This document shows, one piece after another, positions 41,139 to 51,687 of a stretch of DNA of 64,000 nt; within the stretch, counting starts at the first letter, position 1; the number at the start of each line of letters is the position of its first letter. The notes beneath the pieces were generated by a model that searched no databases, was not told the DNA's origin, and worked only from the letters and a program-made list of their open reading frames with translations. The DNA comes from Symbiodinium sp. CCMP2592 (taxonomy: Eukaryota > Sar > Dinophyceae > Suessiales > Symbiodiniaceae). The translations under genes and the position numbers were made by a program. The stretch lies in the NCBI GenBank assembly GCA_905221615.1, contig CAJNDT010001001.1, positions 1,953,443-2,017,442 of the forward strand, written 5' to 3'.

Positions 41139-43263
41139 GGAAGCCGCGAGGAAGAGACCATGGAAGAGCACCAGGGGCCTCAGAAGGTGCGATGAAGGTA
41201 GGTAGGATGAAGGATCCCTTATATGTAGGGCTCTTAATTGGGGATCACCCCACCCTAAACCCTAGACCCTAAACCCTAAACCCTAAATCCTAAACCCTAA
41301 ACCCTAAACCCTGACACCTTTTTTTTGAGCCCTTTGAGAGCAGGCAGCGAAACGCGAGGAGGGACCTCCTTTCTCAATCTTTGCCTCGAAGCTGTCGCTG
41401 GGCCTTCTATTTTTTTGGACTCTAGGGTTTAGGGAATATTTAAGGTTTAGGGTTTAGGGATTATTAATCGTTTAGTGGTTTAGGGGTTTAGGGTTTAGGG
41501 ATTACTTGAGGTTTAGAGGGGTTCAGGGATACCCTTAAAGATTTGGCTTGTTGTAGAGGCTTTACTTGGCACTGCTCTTTCTTTCTCTTGCGGGGCTTAC
41601 ACATGATACCTCAACGTGATCAGCCGGTGCGCAAACCGATATCCTCTTGAATAGTTTACACGTTTGGGACTAGGGACACATAACATACAAGCCTGAAGGA
41701 ATACCTGCGATACGACCAACCTAGCACAAAGGATCATAAGTACCTACATGGGGATAAGTATCCAAAGCAGATCGAATAGTATTTCGAAGTATGGAAACCT
41801 GACTTTTCTACTGTGCAGGTACTTGGGATCCGTTGGGTACCTAGACAAGTAGGGCCCCGACAGTGAACGTTACACTCTCAAGCCTCAATCCTGTGTAGAA
41901 CCCGCAAGTGAAGGCGGAGAACCCTTGTTAGCAGAAACCTTTACAGGATCCGTATTCTAAAACACTGGACTACTTCCTTAAACCCACTCCCTAAACTCTA
42001 ACCCCCCCCACTCTAAAAAACAGAAAAAGCACACACAAAAACCTGAGCCCTAAGCCCTGGAGTACTTTCCGGGTGAAGCGAGGTCGGGAGAGGGCAAGAC
42101 GATGGAAGGCCTCGTCTCCAGCATGCAGCTGGTGAAGCTCAAAGAGGCCCCATAAACCTCGGAAGGCTTGAGGATTTAGGGTTCAAGGTTTAGGGTTTGT
42201 GGTTTAGGGTTCAGGGTTGACATTGAGGGCTTAGGGTTTGAGGATTTAGGGTGCGCAGCTAGGGCCCCAAAAAAGCACATAAGCAAAGTTAGGATAGGGA
42301 TATCCCATATACACCCCCCTTAAAAAGGAAGGCCAGTAAGGTAGGGATATCCCCGTAAAATGCTTATGCTTATGTGCTTTTGAGGGCCCCTAACAATGGT
42401 TCATAGGGCTGAAGGTTTAGAGCCCAATAAAGCCCGGAAAGATTGAGGATTCAGGGTCCCAAAGGGTCCAAGTACCGATATGGTAGCTACTTAGTAGATA
42501 ACTGGGCCCCCAAAGTACACGCTATGCGACTACTTAGACTCTTTGGGGGGGTCTAGAATATGGTCCATGAGGATTTATGTCTTTTAGATTTACTGGTTTA
42601 GCTCTGCAGCACAGGCGAGACCCCATGAAACTCTGAAAAGCGAGAAAGTCCTACAACGCCTTGTAAAAATCGGAAATAACACCCATGAAGTGTGCTAAAC
42701 AGAGCGGTCTTGTGTTTAGGGTTTAGGGTCTAGTTTAGGGTGTATATAGTTTTAGGGTTAGTTTAGGGTTTAGTTTGTTTTTTTTTTGGGTGAGGCCTCC
42801 AGAATGCCCTGAAAGGCAATCTGCCGCGACCTTCGCCTGCACAGCTTCAGTACGCAGCTCTTCCTTGATCGCCCCTTCGATGGTGCGGACGAGAGCAAGA
42901 CGATCGGTGACTTAGCTCTCCACTACGAAGCTGTTACTTTAAGTAAGTCCTAAGATTGTTAGACTTTGAATAGATTATCCAAAGAGCATCGTGTTTCGAC
43001 TTCACACGCTGACAGCCGGGATCCTTTCCCTTCTCCAATACATTTCAAAAGGGTTAGAGCTTGGTGAAGTTTTAAGGTCTACTAGAAATTTTTGAGTCGT
43101 TAGTTAGAATCAGGACCCCCAGGGCCCTGTAATAGAGCCCTTATAGCACTCAATGATGGGTATTCGGGGTATTTTGGAGGGTAGCTGGGGGGTTTAAGAA
43201 GACAGGTGACCTGGGCATCAAAGAGGGCGTTCAGCTTGAAGTGGTCGTCTGCGGCTTCTGCAG
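41139..43263 (+). CDS. Four joined exons with a ubiquitin-like segment
   Basis: Exons 41139-41186 (GSREEETMEEHQGPQK), 42063-42146 (ends SMQLVKLKE), 42816-42942 (AICRDLRLHSFSTQLFLD, then ESKTIGDLALHYEAV) and 43206-43263 (DLGIKEGVQLEVVV). Phases are 0, 0, 1 and the frame stays open throughout; the split codon A|GT joins exons 3 and 4. Donors are GTGCG, GCCCC and GTAAGT; the last donor is GCCAT; every acceptor is AG. The peptide pattern (hydrophobic-x-hydrophobic-LK..I, LFLD, TIGDL, LGIKEG-x-L-x-VVV) is that of ubiquitin-like beta-grasp domains; this is inference from pattern, not a search. Introns hold telomere-like arrays and hairpins. The gene must continue in both directions. Confidence 0.5.
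41263..41324. repeat. CCCTAAA array, well preserved
   Basis: Eight or nine nearly perfect CCCTAAA units, the cleanest C-rich strand array of the window, inside the first intron of the 41139-43263 model. Confidence 0.85.
41425..41530. repeat. TTTAGGG-type array
   Basis: Opposite orientation to the array at 41263, only about 100 bases downstream. Confidence 0.65.
42261..42391. repeat. 131-bp hairpin element
   Basis: GGGCCCCAAAAAAGCACATAAG...CTTATGTGCTTTTGAGGGCCCC, with GGGATATCCC boxes inside both halves. Lies within the second intron of the ubiquitin-like model. Confidence 0.75.
42457..42548. repeat. Family J fold-back element
   Basis: CCCAAAGGGTCCAAGTACCG...TACTTAGACTCTTTGGG; core TAGCTACTTAGTAG. 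Second copy at 55057. Confidence 0.7.
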
Positions 43264-43287
43264 GCCATCGATCTCCCTTCCCAAAGG

Positions 43288-43374
43288 GTCCTAATATAGG
43301 GGCGTCAGTAATTACCTTGCTAATTTGGGGGATCCTTGTTATGATTGTCGTGCCCTATTAAGGCCCCTATATTA
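43288..43374. repeat. Family C fold-back element
   Basis: ATATAGGGGCGTCAGTAATTACC...CCTATTAAGGCCCCTATAT. Confidence 0.55.
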
Positions 43375-43891
43375 CGTACCTATATGGGCCACATTCTACT
43401 TAATGTAGGTATTTTGAACCCTTTGGGGTTCTGGAGGCGAAGGGGCCCAATATTTGGAGTGAGGTTATTATGCTCGAATCATCATAAGAGTCTAAGGGGT
43501 ATGTGCTACATTCTGAAAACTACACCCACTATATGCCATAGGGACTTTAATAGGATTTTGGCGGGAGTCATAGTCCGATCATTACGGGGCTTCCAGAGAA
43601 GATGTTGTAACATAGGGGGATGGAGCCATTACTAAACCTGTCCCTGTCATGTACCTGCACAAAAAGCGTCCAAACCCACTTCCATTGATCAAGGCCTCTG
43701 CATTACTTCCAAGAGCCTAAAATCACACAACTCCTACCTTAGCCCCTACAAATCCGTGTTATCAAATGGTATGCAAGGAGAGCTGTTTAAGGATCCGGGG
43801 GGCTCAGGTAAACCACTGTTGCAGTGCTTAAGGCCCCTAAGCATAGATAATGACCCTTTAACAGATCCCTTGCAGGATCCTTCATTGGGTT

Positions 43892-44006
43892 ACAGTAAAG
43901 CCCAAAAAGTTGGAAATCGGATTAAGGCCACATAGAGCTGGGATTCCCTATACATTCTCTTAAGGATTGAGGCTATGGGGTTTCCAACTTGTGGGCTTCT
44001 ACTGTA
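43892..44006. repeat. Family E fold-back element
   Basis: ACAGTAAAGCCCAAAAAGTTGG...CCAACTTGTGGGCTTCTACTGT; arms nearly perfect, the best copy of the family. Confidence 0.8.
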
Positions 44007-44241
44007 TTGCTATGGAGTTTCATTCAGGTTATCCTACGAAGGAGACCGTATTGCTTACCATCGATCACGGGTTAGGGTAGCATAAGCCAAAATCCTTAAC
44101 AACAGCCCAGGTAAGGGAACCCGATTCTAATTACTCAGGCCAACAAAACCCCTAAACCCTACCTTAACCCCAAATAGCTTATATACTTCTTACTAGGGAA
44201 CCCTCAAATTCAGGTCATTTGGGGTCCCGGTGAACGCTAAG

Positions 44242-44303
44242 AAGACCTGCCCTGCTGCAGGCAACTCCCCGGAAGGTGGCAGCCCGCCGCAAGAGATCGC
44301 TCG
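44242..44303 (+). CDS. Exon-like island in phase with the ubiquitin-like model
   Basis: After ACGCTAAG the frame RPALLQATPRKVAARRKRSL is in phase with the two bases (AG) left over at 43263. The acceptor is followed by A, not G, and the donor is unclear. Confidence 0.28.
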
Positions 44304-44712
44304 GATTGGATGCGGAATCTTAGTTCCATTTGCTTTGGGGCCCTGCTTTAGAATGATATTGTAACTATGCTTTTCAGTCTTATGAGGCCTCAGTAACTGT
44401 TTACGCTCTTATATTATAGATTTTAGGGTTTGGGGTTTACGGGTTCTGGGTGCAGGAATTAGTGTATGGAGCTCATCGTCAGTGGCTGAGTATGGCTACC
44501 TTTCCATAAGATGTTTTAGTTGGTTCTGGTGAAGGAGTTTAATTTAATTGCACCTTACCATCACCAGGATCCGTATAGTAAGTAGCATGATGTCCTTATT
44601 TTGGCAACCCTTAACAAGAAGCTAGTTGATGTTCCAAAAGCAACTCAGGAATATGACCATCGCAGAGGATGGTACTTTCACCTGCAAAAGTGGGCAGGCC
44701 AGACCTGTATCT

Positions 44713-44821
44713 TATGGATGGTCGACAATATTAGGGTCCCAATTTTAGTCCCTAATATAGTAGGGGACCTAATGTTTAGGATACCCAGAAAGGGATCCTA
44801 ATTTTGACAACTACCCATATA
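44713..44821. repeat. Family G fold-back element
   Basis: TATGGATGGTCGACAATATTAGGG...TAATTTTGACAACTACCCATA. Confidence 0.6.
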
Positions 44822-44991
44822 GGGGCCGTTTTGGGGTTTGCCACACTTTAACCAAATTGGGACCCACATATTGGTCACACTCATAGCAGCCCTTCTGATA
44901 GCTCTTAAAGTGACCCTTCTGGTTCTCCTTATGTTATCTGTCCCTACACCCTAAACCTTAAACCCTAAACCCTGAGCCCTAAACCCTGGAG

Positions 44992-45089
44992 GTCACGGAC
45001 GGCTTGGTGCGCCTACTGTCTGCCTCAGAACGGAAGATCAATCTGAAGAGGACTTGCGCGGACGCGAACGATCACATTTTCGTGCCTGG
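44992..45089 (+). CDS. Exon-like island
   Basis: Acceptor CCCTGGAG|G, frame VTDGLVRLLSASERKINLKR and then ADANDHIFVPG, GC donor CTGG|GCTC. Sharp coding character directly next to CCCTAAA words. Unknown protein. Confidence 0.4.
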
Positions 45090-45433
45090 GCTCTTGTTAA
45101 TTAAGGAAATTAATTTAAGGTTACGTTCCATAGTGGGAGTCTATGTTAAATCATATGGTTTCTTGTTTTTTGGTAACTTAAGTTAAGTTCCTTGACAAGA
45201 ACCCAGGTGCTGGATGAGTCCGGCACACAGATGACTGGCCATTGTCCGCAAAGCGGATCTACTTACACCCTCACGAAGCAGTAAATCTACTGCACTCATC
45301 AAGATGAGAAGCTGAAAGACAAGTCCAGCCGTTTCACTGCAAGGGTCTTCACAGGGCCTTGGTGTGACCCTAAACGCTCACCCCCCCGCCCCGAGGAGTG
45401 CTAGCATGTACGACTTATGCTAGGGAAGAGCAG

Positions 45434-45601
45434 GCGGCTCTTTTTGAAGCGGTCTTTCTATTCAAGCCGGCCTTGTTTGACGTTTTGGGGTATGGGGTTC
45501 GAAGAATTTCGAGTTCAGGCTTGCTTTTGGAGTATTCTGAACCAGAAAAGAAGCTCAGTATCAAGCCCAAGAAGACCTTATCAAGAAGAAGCTCTGAATA
45601 A
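45434..45601 (+). CDS. Exon-like open frame
   Basis: After GAAGAGCAG|G the frame reads AALFEAVFLFKPALFDV and stays open with a Lys-rich tail to 45601. Antisense frames are also open. Unknown. Confidence 0.25.
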   Translation, partial: AALFEAVFLFKPALFDVLGYGVRRISSSGLLLEYSEPEKKLSIKPKKTLSRRSSE

Positions 45602-45783
45602 TAGAAACCTGTTAAGACGCCAAGCCTCTTAAACACAAGCAGAGAACCTTTGAGCCACTGAGAATTAGCTTTAGGTCATTGTAATGGAAAAGGTTACAGG
45701 GTTTGTGACTTAGATGTCTTTGTGGGCGGGTGGTTGCCACGAAAAGCATGTAGGGCTTGTTTTGGAGGTCCCTTGAGAGCTCA

Positions 45784-45860
45784 ATATGGGGGTTTCCGAA
45801 GATAGGGGACCCAAACATAGTACCCTAAAGAATGAGATCCTTATTATAAGGACGTTACCA
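45784..45860. repeat. Family D element, right arm lost
   Basis: GGGGGTTTCCGAAGATAGGGG and the ATGAGATCCTTATTATAAGG core; the right arm is absent. Confidence 0.5.
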
Positions 45861-46424
45861 TGAGAGGGCCAATAGGAATCGATAATCGATAACGTAGGCA
45901 TAGGGTTTAAGGTCATCGGGTTTGTCATTCAGACCCACAGAGCTCGATTTGGCTTGTGGATGCGAGTAGTAGCAGTGGCCCAGCTGAAGGAAGAATTGTA
46001 CCCAGAATGGGTTTTCAGGTTCAGGTTATCATATTGGGGATTCATAGTGCAAGGATCATGGGGCATGGCAGAGGCTACCCTGGGTTTTCCCTTTGGGCAG
46101 GCCTTCTGAGCTTGCTGTATTCGAAATTTAGAAGGGCAGAAGCCTCTGAAATATGCAATCCCTGGGTAATGGCTGGTAGTATACGTGGGCTGTGCAAGTG
46201 CAAGCTTTGACGGGTCAGTGCTCGAGAAACAAGTAGTGTCGGTGCCTAACACTTACCATGAATAGCATTCCTTGGTAGACCCGGAAAACTATGCTCCTTA
46301 GTCAGGTCCGATAGTACCACCTTCTAACAAACGTTTCAGTGGACCTTTCATACTCTTCTCTGATGGTTCTTCGGAAGTACCAAATAGTACACATTGTAGC
46401 TTTGAAGTGGCTCATGTTTAGGTA

Positions 46425-46545
46425 CTAAACCCCAAACCCTAAACCCCAAACCCCAAACCCTGAACCCTAAACCGCAAACCCCAAACCCCAAACCCTAAAC
46501 CCCAAACCCTAAACCCTAAACCTAAACCCCTAAACCCTAAACCGA
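46425..46545. repeat. CCCTAAA/CCCCAAA array
   Basis: AACCCCAAACCCTAAACC words. A minus-strand frame of GLGFRV-type residues across it is translated repeat. Confidence 0.75.
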
Positions 46546-46769
46546 TTTGGGTACATCGACCCTCAAAGCTTTTCGGTGACATCGCTGTCACAGCTTCCGA
46601 TTTGCTGTGGAGGAGTTTCGGCTCGCCAGAACTAGGCAAAGCATTACAACCTCGGCCTATGCCAGGGTGTAGGGGTTTAGGGTGGCGCACCCCTAATAAT
46701 TAGAATATGGTTCCCTTAACAGGGTTCCTTAAAGGGCTCTATAAGGGACCTATATAGTAGGGTTCTATA

Positions 46770-46884
46770 GTATAAAGGCCTTAATAACTACCTATACTAT
46801 TTTTTTGCGGGGTGGGGGTCCTTATTATATTTATAGTATGATTGGCCCCAAAACCCTATTCTAATTATTGAGGCCCCTATAGTA
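46770..46884. repeat. Family C fold-back element
   Basis: TAAAGGCCTTAATAACTACC...TTCTAATTATTGAGGCCCCTATA. Confidence 0.65.
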
Positions 46885-46993
46885 GGGCTTCAGGGTTCCA
46901 CCGCCATGGAACTGCCCAGCGCTGCAGGGGGATGCCGCAGATGTGAGACGTGCACCCGTCAAGCCTTGATCACTGCTGACCACGCGAAGTTGA

Positions 46994-47099
46994 TGTAGGG
47001 GCCTTAATAAATTAGAATAGGGTTTGGGGTATTTCATAGTATAGAAATATAGTAAGGAACCCACCAACATGCTATAGAGAATTATTTAGGCCCCTACAT
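46994..47099. repeat. Family C fold-back element, opposite orientation
   Basis: TGTAGGGGCCTTAATAAATTAG...GAATTATTTAGGCCCCTACAT; the cleanest termini of the family. Between it and the copy at 46770 a short + frame (MELPSAAGGCRRCETCTRQA) is mildly coding-like. Confidence 0.75.
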
Positions 47100-47175
47100 G
47101 AACGGTTGATGAAAATGTTCAGTCTGGACTCTGATGCCAGATTGACGGATCTGGAAGCGTCTTAACAGCCCTGCG

Positions 47176-47478
47176 CTAACAGAGCCAAATGCTTGACAAG
47201 GGTGACTGTTTGAAGGCCGACCAGCAGGCCAGCATCAGGCCTTCATAGATGAATATGAGTTCAGAGATTGCCGCAAGTGTTTGAAATCCATGGCCAAATC
47301 GAAAGGCTGCAAACCCGAGTGGAACTTTAGCCGCGAAGCCCGCGGTCAGCGCAGGAGAAGTGGCTAGGACAGTATTGGCTGGTTTTCTGCAAACCGATGA
47401 CAGCCGGCCAGAGGTGCCTGAAGGCATGACCATCAAGTCCATTCGTATCTTCGGGCGCATCACATCGCTGGCAACCAA
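47176..47478. CDS. Coding-like region, strand unresolved
   Basis: The minus strand has a 100-codon frame with a Gly/Ala/Phe-rich hydrophobic stretch (AALSELIF-like, FIYEGLMLACWSAF) suggestive of a membrane protein and a natural stop. The plus strand has, after GCATCAG|G, the frame AFIDEYEFRDCRKCLKSMAK, which is equally protein-like. One of the two is probably real. Confidence 0.3.
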
Positions 47479-47531
47479 AACCCTAAACCCTAAACCCTAA
47501 AGAGTGGTATGTCATGTTCGACCTGATGGAG

Positions 47532-47964
47532 GTGTGGAATAATCCAATCGCTGGTACGATTCATCTCGCCGCGGTGGTACGATTCGGAGCAGAGCCAGCT
47601 GGGAGTTGCCGAAAATAGGGGACCCTACTACAGTAACCTAAATAGTAGGATCCTTATTATAAGGACCCCCCAAAATGGTACCCCTAGTTTTCCGAAACTC
47701 CCATTTAGTTGGCAACATGAGTCGCGCGGCAAAGGTTCCTAAGTGCTTCTGAGACACGGAACTCATCAGACCTGACATTGCAGAGCTACAAGGATTTGGG
47801 ATACGTGTTTATAGGGCATGAGGACCTCAAGGACGAAATGAACCCTAAAAGGGTTTAAGGTCCATATACCATATAGGGATTCATAGTTTATGGGTATAGG
47901 GCCCTATATTTTTTCGGGTCATTTGGTCCTTCAGGGACGCGTGACGGTTGCACAGCCTGCGCTG
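47532..47964 (+). CDS. Four exons interrupted by a family D and a family B element
   Basis: Exon 47532-47602 (after GATGGAG|G) reads CGIIQSLVRF then ISPRWYDSEQSQL plus G. The family D element (47603-47708, GA...AG) follows. Exon 47709-47734 completes a Val codon and reads GNMSRAAK. A 49-bp GT-AG intron follows. Exon 47784-47831 reads SYKDLGYVFIGHEDLK. The family B element (47832-47934, GA...AG) follows. Exon 47935-47964 reads GRVTVAQPAL and ends at a GC donor. Every junction keeps phase and no stop intervenes. Function unknown. Confidence 0.5.
47600..47704. repeat. Family D fold-back element (introner candidate)
   Basis: GGGAGTTGCCGAAAATAGGGG...CCTAGTTTTCCGAAACTCCC, then ATTTAG|TTGG supplies the acceptor; donor GG|GAGTTG. 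Confidence 0.8.
47825..47935. repeat. Family B fold-back element, reverse orientation (introner candidate)
   Basis: CCTCAAG|GACGAAATGAACCC...CATTTGGTCCTTCAG|GGACG. TCA(A/G)GGACG appears at both edges. It works as an intron in the opposite orientation to the copy at 38543. Confidence 0.85.
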
Positions 47965-48134
47965 GCAAGCTGAATTGTACCCGCGAGCTATCGGGCCACA
48001 ATACGCGTAGACAGAATCCGACGTAATCCTTCGAAGTTGTTTGCACCCAGAATGGACCTGATTTGTCAACCCATGCAGTGTTCCGCAGATTCTGCTTCGT
48101 AGCCTTTCGGAGAGAAACACCTCTCCGTGCTGCC

Positions 48135-48221
48135 GGGGCTCTCCTCTTTCTCGGTGGGTTTACTCCACGTGCCTCATTTAGGCACGTGGAGTAAAACCCC
48201 AGCGAGAAAGAGGAAAGCCCC
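48135..48221. repeat. 87-bp near-perfect hairpin
   Basis: GGGGCTCTCCTCTTTCTCGG...TTTACTCCACGTGCC, a seven-base loop TCATTTA, then GGCACGTGGAGTAAA...CGAGAAAGAGG...AGCCCC. Arms of about 40 bp with only a few mismatches. Single copy. Confidence 0.85.
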
Positions 48222-48486
48222 TATTGCATTCAGGGACACGGTTTTCTCACCATTTTAGACCAACCATTGGTGGACGATGATCATGAAAAAGGGTGACAAG
48301 CAAGCAATCAGATCTCAAAGTGCATCGTGAACGGCAGTTTGCACGATCAGCACAACGAGTTTTCGTGCGATTTTGAGTGGCATGCTCCGTTCGAGAGCAC
48401 TGGGAGGATGTGCCATAAGCGCTTGTGAGGATTGCAAGCTTCAGGTTTCAGGATTGCAAGCTTCACGAACCCTTGAAGTAAGGGGT

Positions 48487-48598
48487 CTAGGATTCCCAGT
48501 AGTACCCAGGCTCCCTTTTTGTAGCCCTAGGTTCCTTATAATGTTACCCAATACCAACAAGGGAACCCTTTTTATTCCTAGGTTACTGGCATCCTAGT
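48487..48598. repeat. Family F fold-back element
   Basis: CTAGGATTCCCAGTAGTACCC...GGTTACTGGCATCCTAG. Ends CTAG|GA and CCTAG| could serve as GA-AG borders, but no joining exon was found. The 15-bp word GGATTGCAAGCTTCA is repeated just upstream (about 48427 and 48451). Confidence 0.7.
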
Positions 48599-48739
48599 AT
48601 ATTATGGTACCCGTATAGATCCCTTATGGTACCCTTTAAAGGACCCCTTCAAAGGAACCCTAGTAGTTATTGCCTTGTCCTGCGTTTCAACTTTCAACTC
48701 GGGTGCGAGAGCTGATCTCCCAAGGCCAAGCACTGACCG

Positions 48740-48845
48740 GTTTAGGGTTTAGGGTTTAGGGTTTAGGTTTCGGGTTTAGGGTTCAGGGTTTAGGGTTTAG
48801 GGTTTAGGGTTTAGGTTTCAGGTTTAGGGTTTAGGGTTTAGGGTC
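48740..48845. repeat. TTTAGGG array, well preserved
   Basis: About fifteen TTTAGGG units with occasional TTTCGGG and TTCAGGG, + strand G-rich. Confidence 0.85.
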
Positions 48846-49111
48846 CTGGTTTCCCCTAAAGCCGGTAAGCCTACCCTAGCCTACCAAAACCTACTTGTTT
48901 GTGTAGGGTCCCTATAAATTCCATATTGGGGCTTCTAATAAGAACCTGCCAAAAAGTAGATTTTAAGACCTTAAACCCTTTACATCCAAAACCCTAAACC
49001 CCCTGAGCCCTAAACCCTAAACCGGTCTTTCCAAAGGGTCCTAGGTATTGTTATGGGGCATACTTCCCCAAATCATGATAGTACTTCCTACTATAGAAAC
49101 CCTACACTCTA

Positions 49112-49210
49112 CTTCAGGGGTAGTTGTAAGTGGGGTTATAAGTCCCCGAATATATGTTATAGGTATAGTTACCCGAATTATAAGCCTACTTATAACTACT
49201 CATGGTGCCC
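49112..49210. repeat. Family H fold-back element, trimmed ends
   Basis: GGGGTAGTTGTAAGTGGGGTTATAAG...CTTATAACTACTCATGG. Confidence 0.65.
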
Positions 49211-49278
49211 CTAAACCCTAAACCCCTAAACCCTAAACCCCTAAACCCTAAACCCTAAACCCCTAAACCCTAAACCCA
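49205..49278. repeat. CCCTAAACCCCTAAA array
   Basis: Alternating 7- and 8-base units, C-rich on the + strand; orientation opposite to the array at 48740. Confidence 0.85.
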
Positions 49279-49309
49279 TGATGCTCAAAGTAAGGTAAAG
49301 TAAGCTGAG

Positions 49310-49358
49310 GATGAGGCTCCTCTCGATGAACGGGGCCTACTTCGAATCTCTTTGGAAG
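49310..49358 (+). CDS. Exon-like island
   Basis: Acceptor TAAGCTGAG|G, frame DEAPLDERGLLRISLE, donor GAAG|GCCAGG. Phase-neutral borders, acidic peptide, unknown protein. Confidence 0.35.
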
Positions 49359-49379
49359 GCCAGGGGCGACACGTTTGGT

Positions 49380-49640
49380 TCGCGTTTGAGGGATCGTTTT
49401 TTGTGGTTTAAGGGTTTAGGATCTAGGGCTTAGGGTTTAGGATTGGGCGGGTATATAAGTGTAGGTAGTAGGGCTCTACAGGGTTTAGGATTGCGGGGGG
49501 GGGGGAGTTTAGGGTTTAGGGGTCTCCGGGGTCTTTGATCGGGGGGTAGGAGGTTAAGGGCTCAGGTTTAGGGTTTAGGGTTTAGGGTTTAGGGTTTAGG
49601 GGGTCTACAGGGTTTAGGATTTGCGGCTCAGGGTTGGAAT
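49380..49640. repeat. TTTAGGG-type array
   Basis: TTTAGGG words with a nine-base G run at 49496-49504 and a clean run of five units at about 49565-49600. Confidence 0.75.
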
Positions 49641-51130
49641 TTAGGCACGCGCCTCGAAGTTACAGTACAATGCGTTTAAGTGAAGGGTAGGGGAGGTTGC
49701 GCCGTTTTTTGTGTAAGGCTGGTGGGTGAACGGCTTGGGTCTCAGGGCTTACACGGTTTGAACACCCCAGTCAGAATTACGGCCCCTGTACTCAAGCTCT
49801 CTATGAATCGTACTCCTTTCTTGTCGTCTGAGGACCCTTGCAAAGATCTTGGCCTGACCAGGCATGCCCTCTGACAAGCTCTAGGAATTTATCGCAACGC
49901 TCCAAACCCCAAACCCGCCAAATCCCACACTTAAGACGTTGAAATCATCCTCCAAATGTGAGCACTATCCCCTTATCGTCCCTAGAGCTGTGTTCGAATA
50001 TGCGCTGCAGAAGTCCGTTGTTCGTTAGCAGGCCACGTGCTCCGAATATGAGTCACAAAGACGCCCAAGCTAAACCCCAAACTCAAAAGCTCCAAGTTAA
50101 ACCATGCAGTTCACTATATTGGAGTATATGTTTCATTTTCCTATAAATTAATATATAGTTTGAGGGGTATAGTTTTATTTTGGTTCTGAGGGCGGCTAGG
50201 TGAAACCTCTCAGCTGTTTGGAGGCTTGCACGCACCAGCGTCACAGCACTTTCGAGGCGCTGTGCTCTAGAGGTTCTTGACCTGTTCGGTTTAGGGTTTA
50301 TGTAAAACAGGGGCCCGTGCATGAGTAAGGTCAGAAGTTGGCTTTGGTTTAGGGCTGACCGGGTTTATTAATGCTTATTGGGGGGAGTGTTGGGGGCCAA
50401 TTCGGGGGTTGATCGTATTTGCGTTTAGGGCTCATTTGGGTTGGCGAAAGCTTAACAGTTTGATCTTCAGGGGCCAGACTCTTTTCTGGGGCACCAGATC
50501 TCCCCTTAGGCCCTGCAAGGTAAGCCCCTAAACCTCAAACCCTGCCGTTTCTAGAGCTTAGGCCCTCCCGAAGCACTAATTAAACCCTAAACTCTACATC
50601 CTGAGCCCTAGATCCTACCTACACTCGAAATCCTAGACGGTATATCCCCTGACTCCCACCCTCAAATCCTGTAGACCCTCAACCCAAAGCACCAAATTTT
50701 CGTAAACGCTCAATACCCCGCACCCCAAGCCTTCGACCCTAGACCCTTCTACATCTCAGAAACTCTACAAAACCTTAAACCCTAAACAAGTCCTATAAGC
50801 CCTTCTAAATCCGACAAATCCTGCAGACCTATGTTTTGTGTCCGATAAATCCTATAGAGAATAGTTGAATCCTATTTTTTTATATCTCAGAAATTCCTAC
50901 AAAAAAAATTCGAATCCTATAGACCCTACAAACTTGTTCTTTCAAGAGTCGGTTTCTGGGCTGCCCTTTTAGCCCAGGGACTCCCGAAGCCTCGGACCTT
51001 GGAGCAGCCCTTGGTCTTGCAGATCTTCGAGGCCTCTTTGAGAGCTTCTTTTAAGGTTATAGTAAACCCCATAAAGCTCTTTTAAAGGGGTCTATAATGA
51101 GGGATCTACAAATTAAAAAGAGTTCTGTAA
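49641..51130. other. Stretch with no assigned gene
   Basis: Mixed sequence to 50500 with short open frames on both strands, then CCCTAAA-like and AAATCCTA-rich filler to about 50940. Nothing recognisable. Confidence 0.35.
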
Positions 51131-51141
51131 TGTAGGGGCCT

Positions 51142-51259
51142 TATAGTAAACCCCATAAAGTTGGAAACCGGATTAAGGCCAAATAGTGCTGGGATTCCCT
51201 ATATATTACTCTTAAGGGTTGAGGCTGTGGGGTTTCCAACTCTTGGGCTTCTGCTGTAT
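51142..51259. repeat. Family E fold-back element
   Basis: TATAGTAAACCCCATAAAGTTGG...CCAACTCTTGGGCTTCTGCTGTATA. A family C left end (TGTAGGGGCCTTATAG) touches its left border. Confidence 0.75.
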
Positions 51260-51499
51260 AAGGGTTCCATTTAAGGAACTATAATAAGGTTTCCCATAAG
51301 AGGTAAAGTAGAATTCGAGGGTCTTGCAGATCGTCGAGGCGCCTTTGTTTAGGGTGTAGGGTTCTGCAGGGTTCCTATAGGGGATTAAGGGATCTTTTAA
51401 GGGTTTCATTTAAGGGCTCCTTTAAGGGTTCCTTTAAGGGATATGGTCTGGCAGATCTTCGAGGCGCCTTTGTTTGGGGTTCCTTTAGGGTATAAGATT

Positions 51500-51590
51500 C
51501 CTTCAAAAGGTTCCTATATATATATACACATATTCTCTCTCTTTGTATATATACACACATATATTATGTGTATATATATATATATGGAGA
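51500..51590. repeat. AT/TG-rich microsatellite
   Basis: TATATATATACACACAT and TGTATATATATATAT words. Confidence 0.8.
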
Positions 51591-51687
51591 GTAGAGATTA
51601 GCCCCTGGTCTTGCAGATCTATGAGGGCTCCTTTTTAGGGGTCTTCGAGGCCTCGTCTTTTTTGGCAAGGCCTCCAAATAACTTACA

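Noticed and set aside
41263..41324. A true chromosome end
   Set aside because: The array is short, imperfect, internal, and flanked by opposite-orientation arrays and exons.
46439..46690. Minus frame ending in GLGFRV repeats
   Set aside because: Second half is translated CCCTAAA array. The first half (PSSGEPKLLHSKSEAVTAM) is mildly coding-like but not enough to call.
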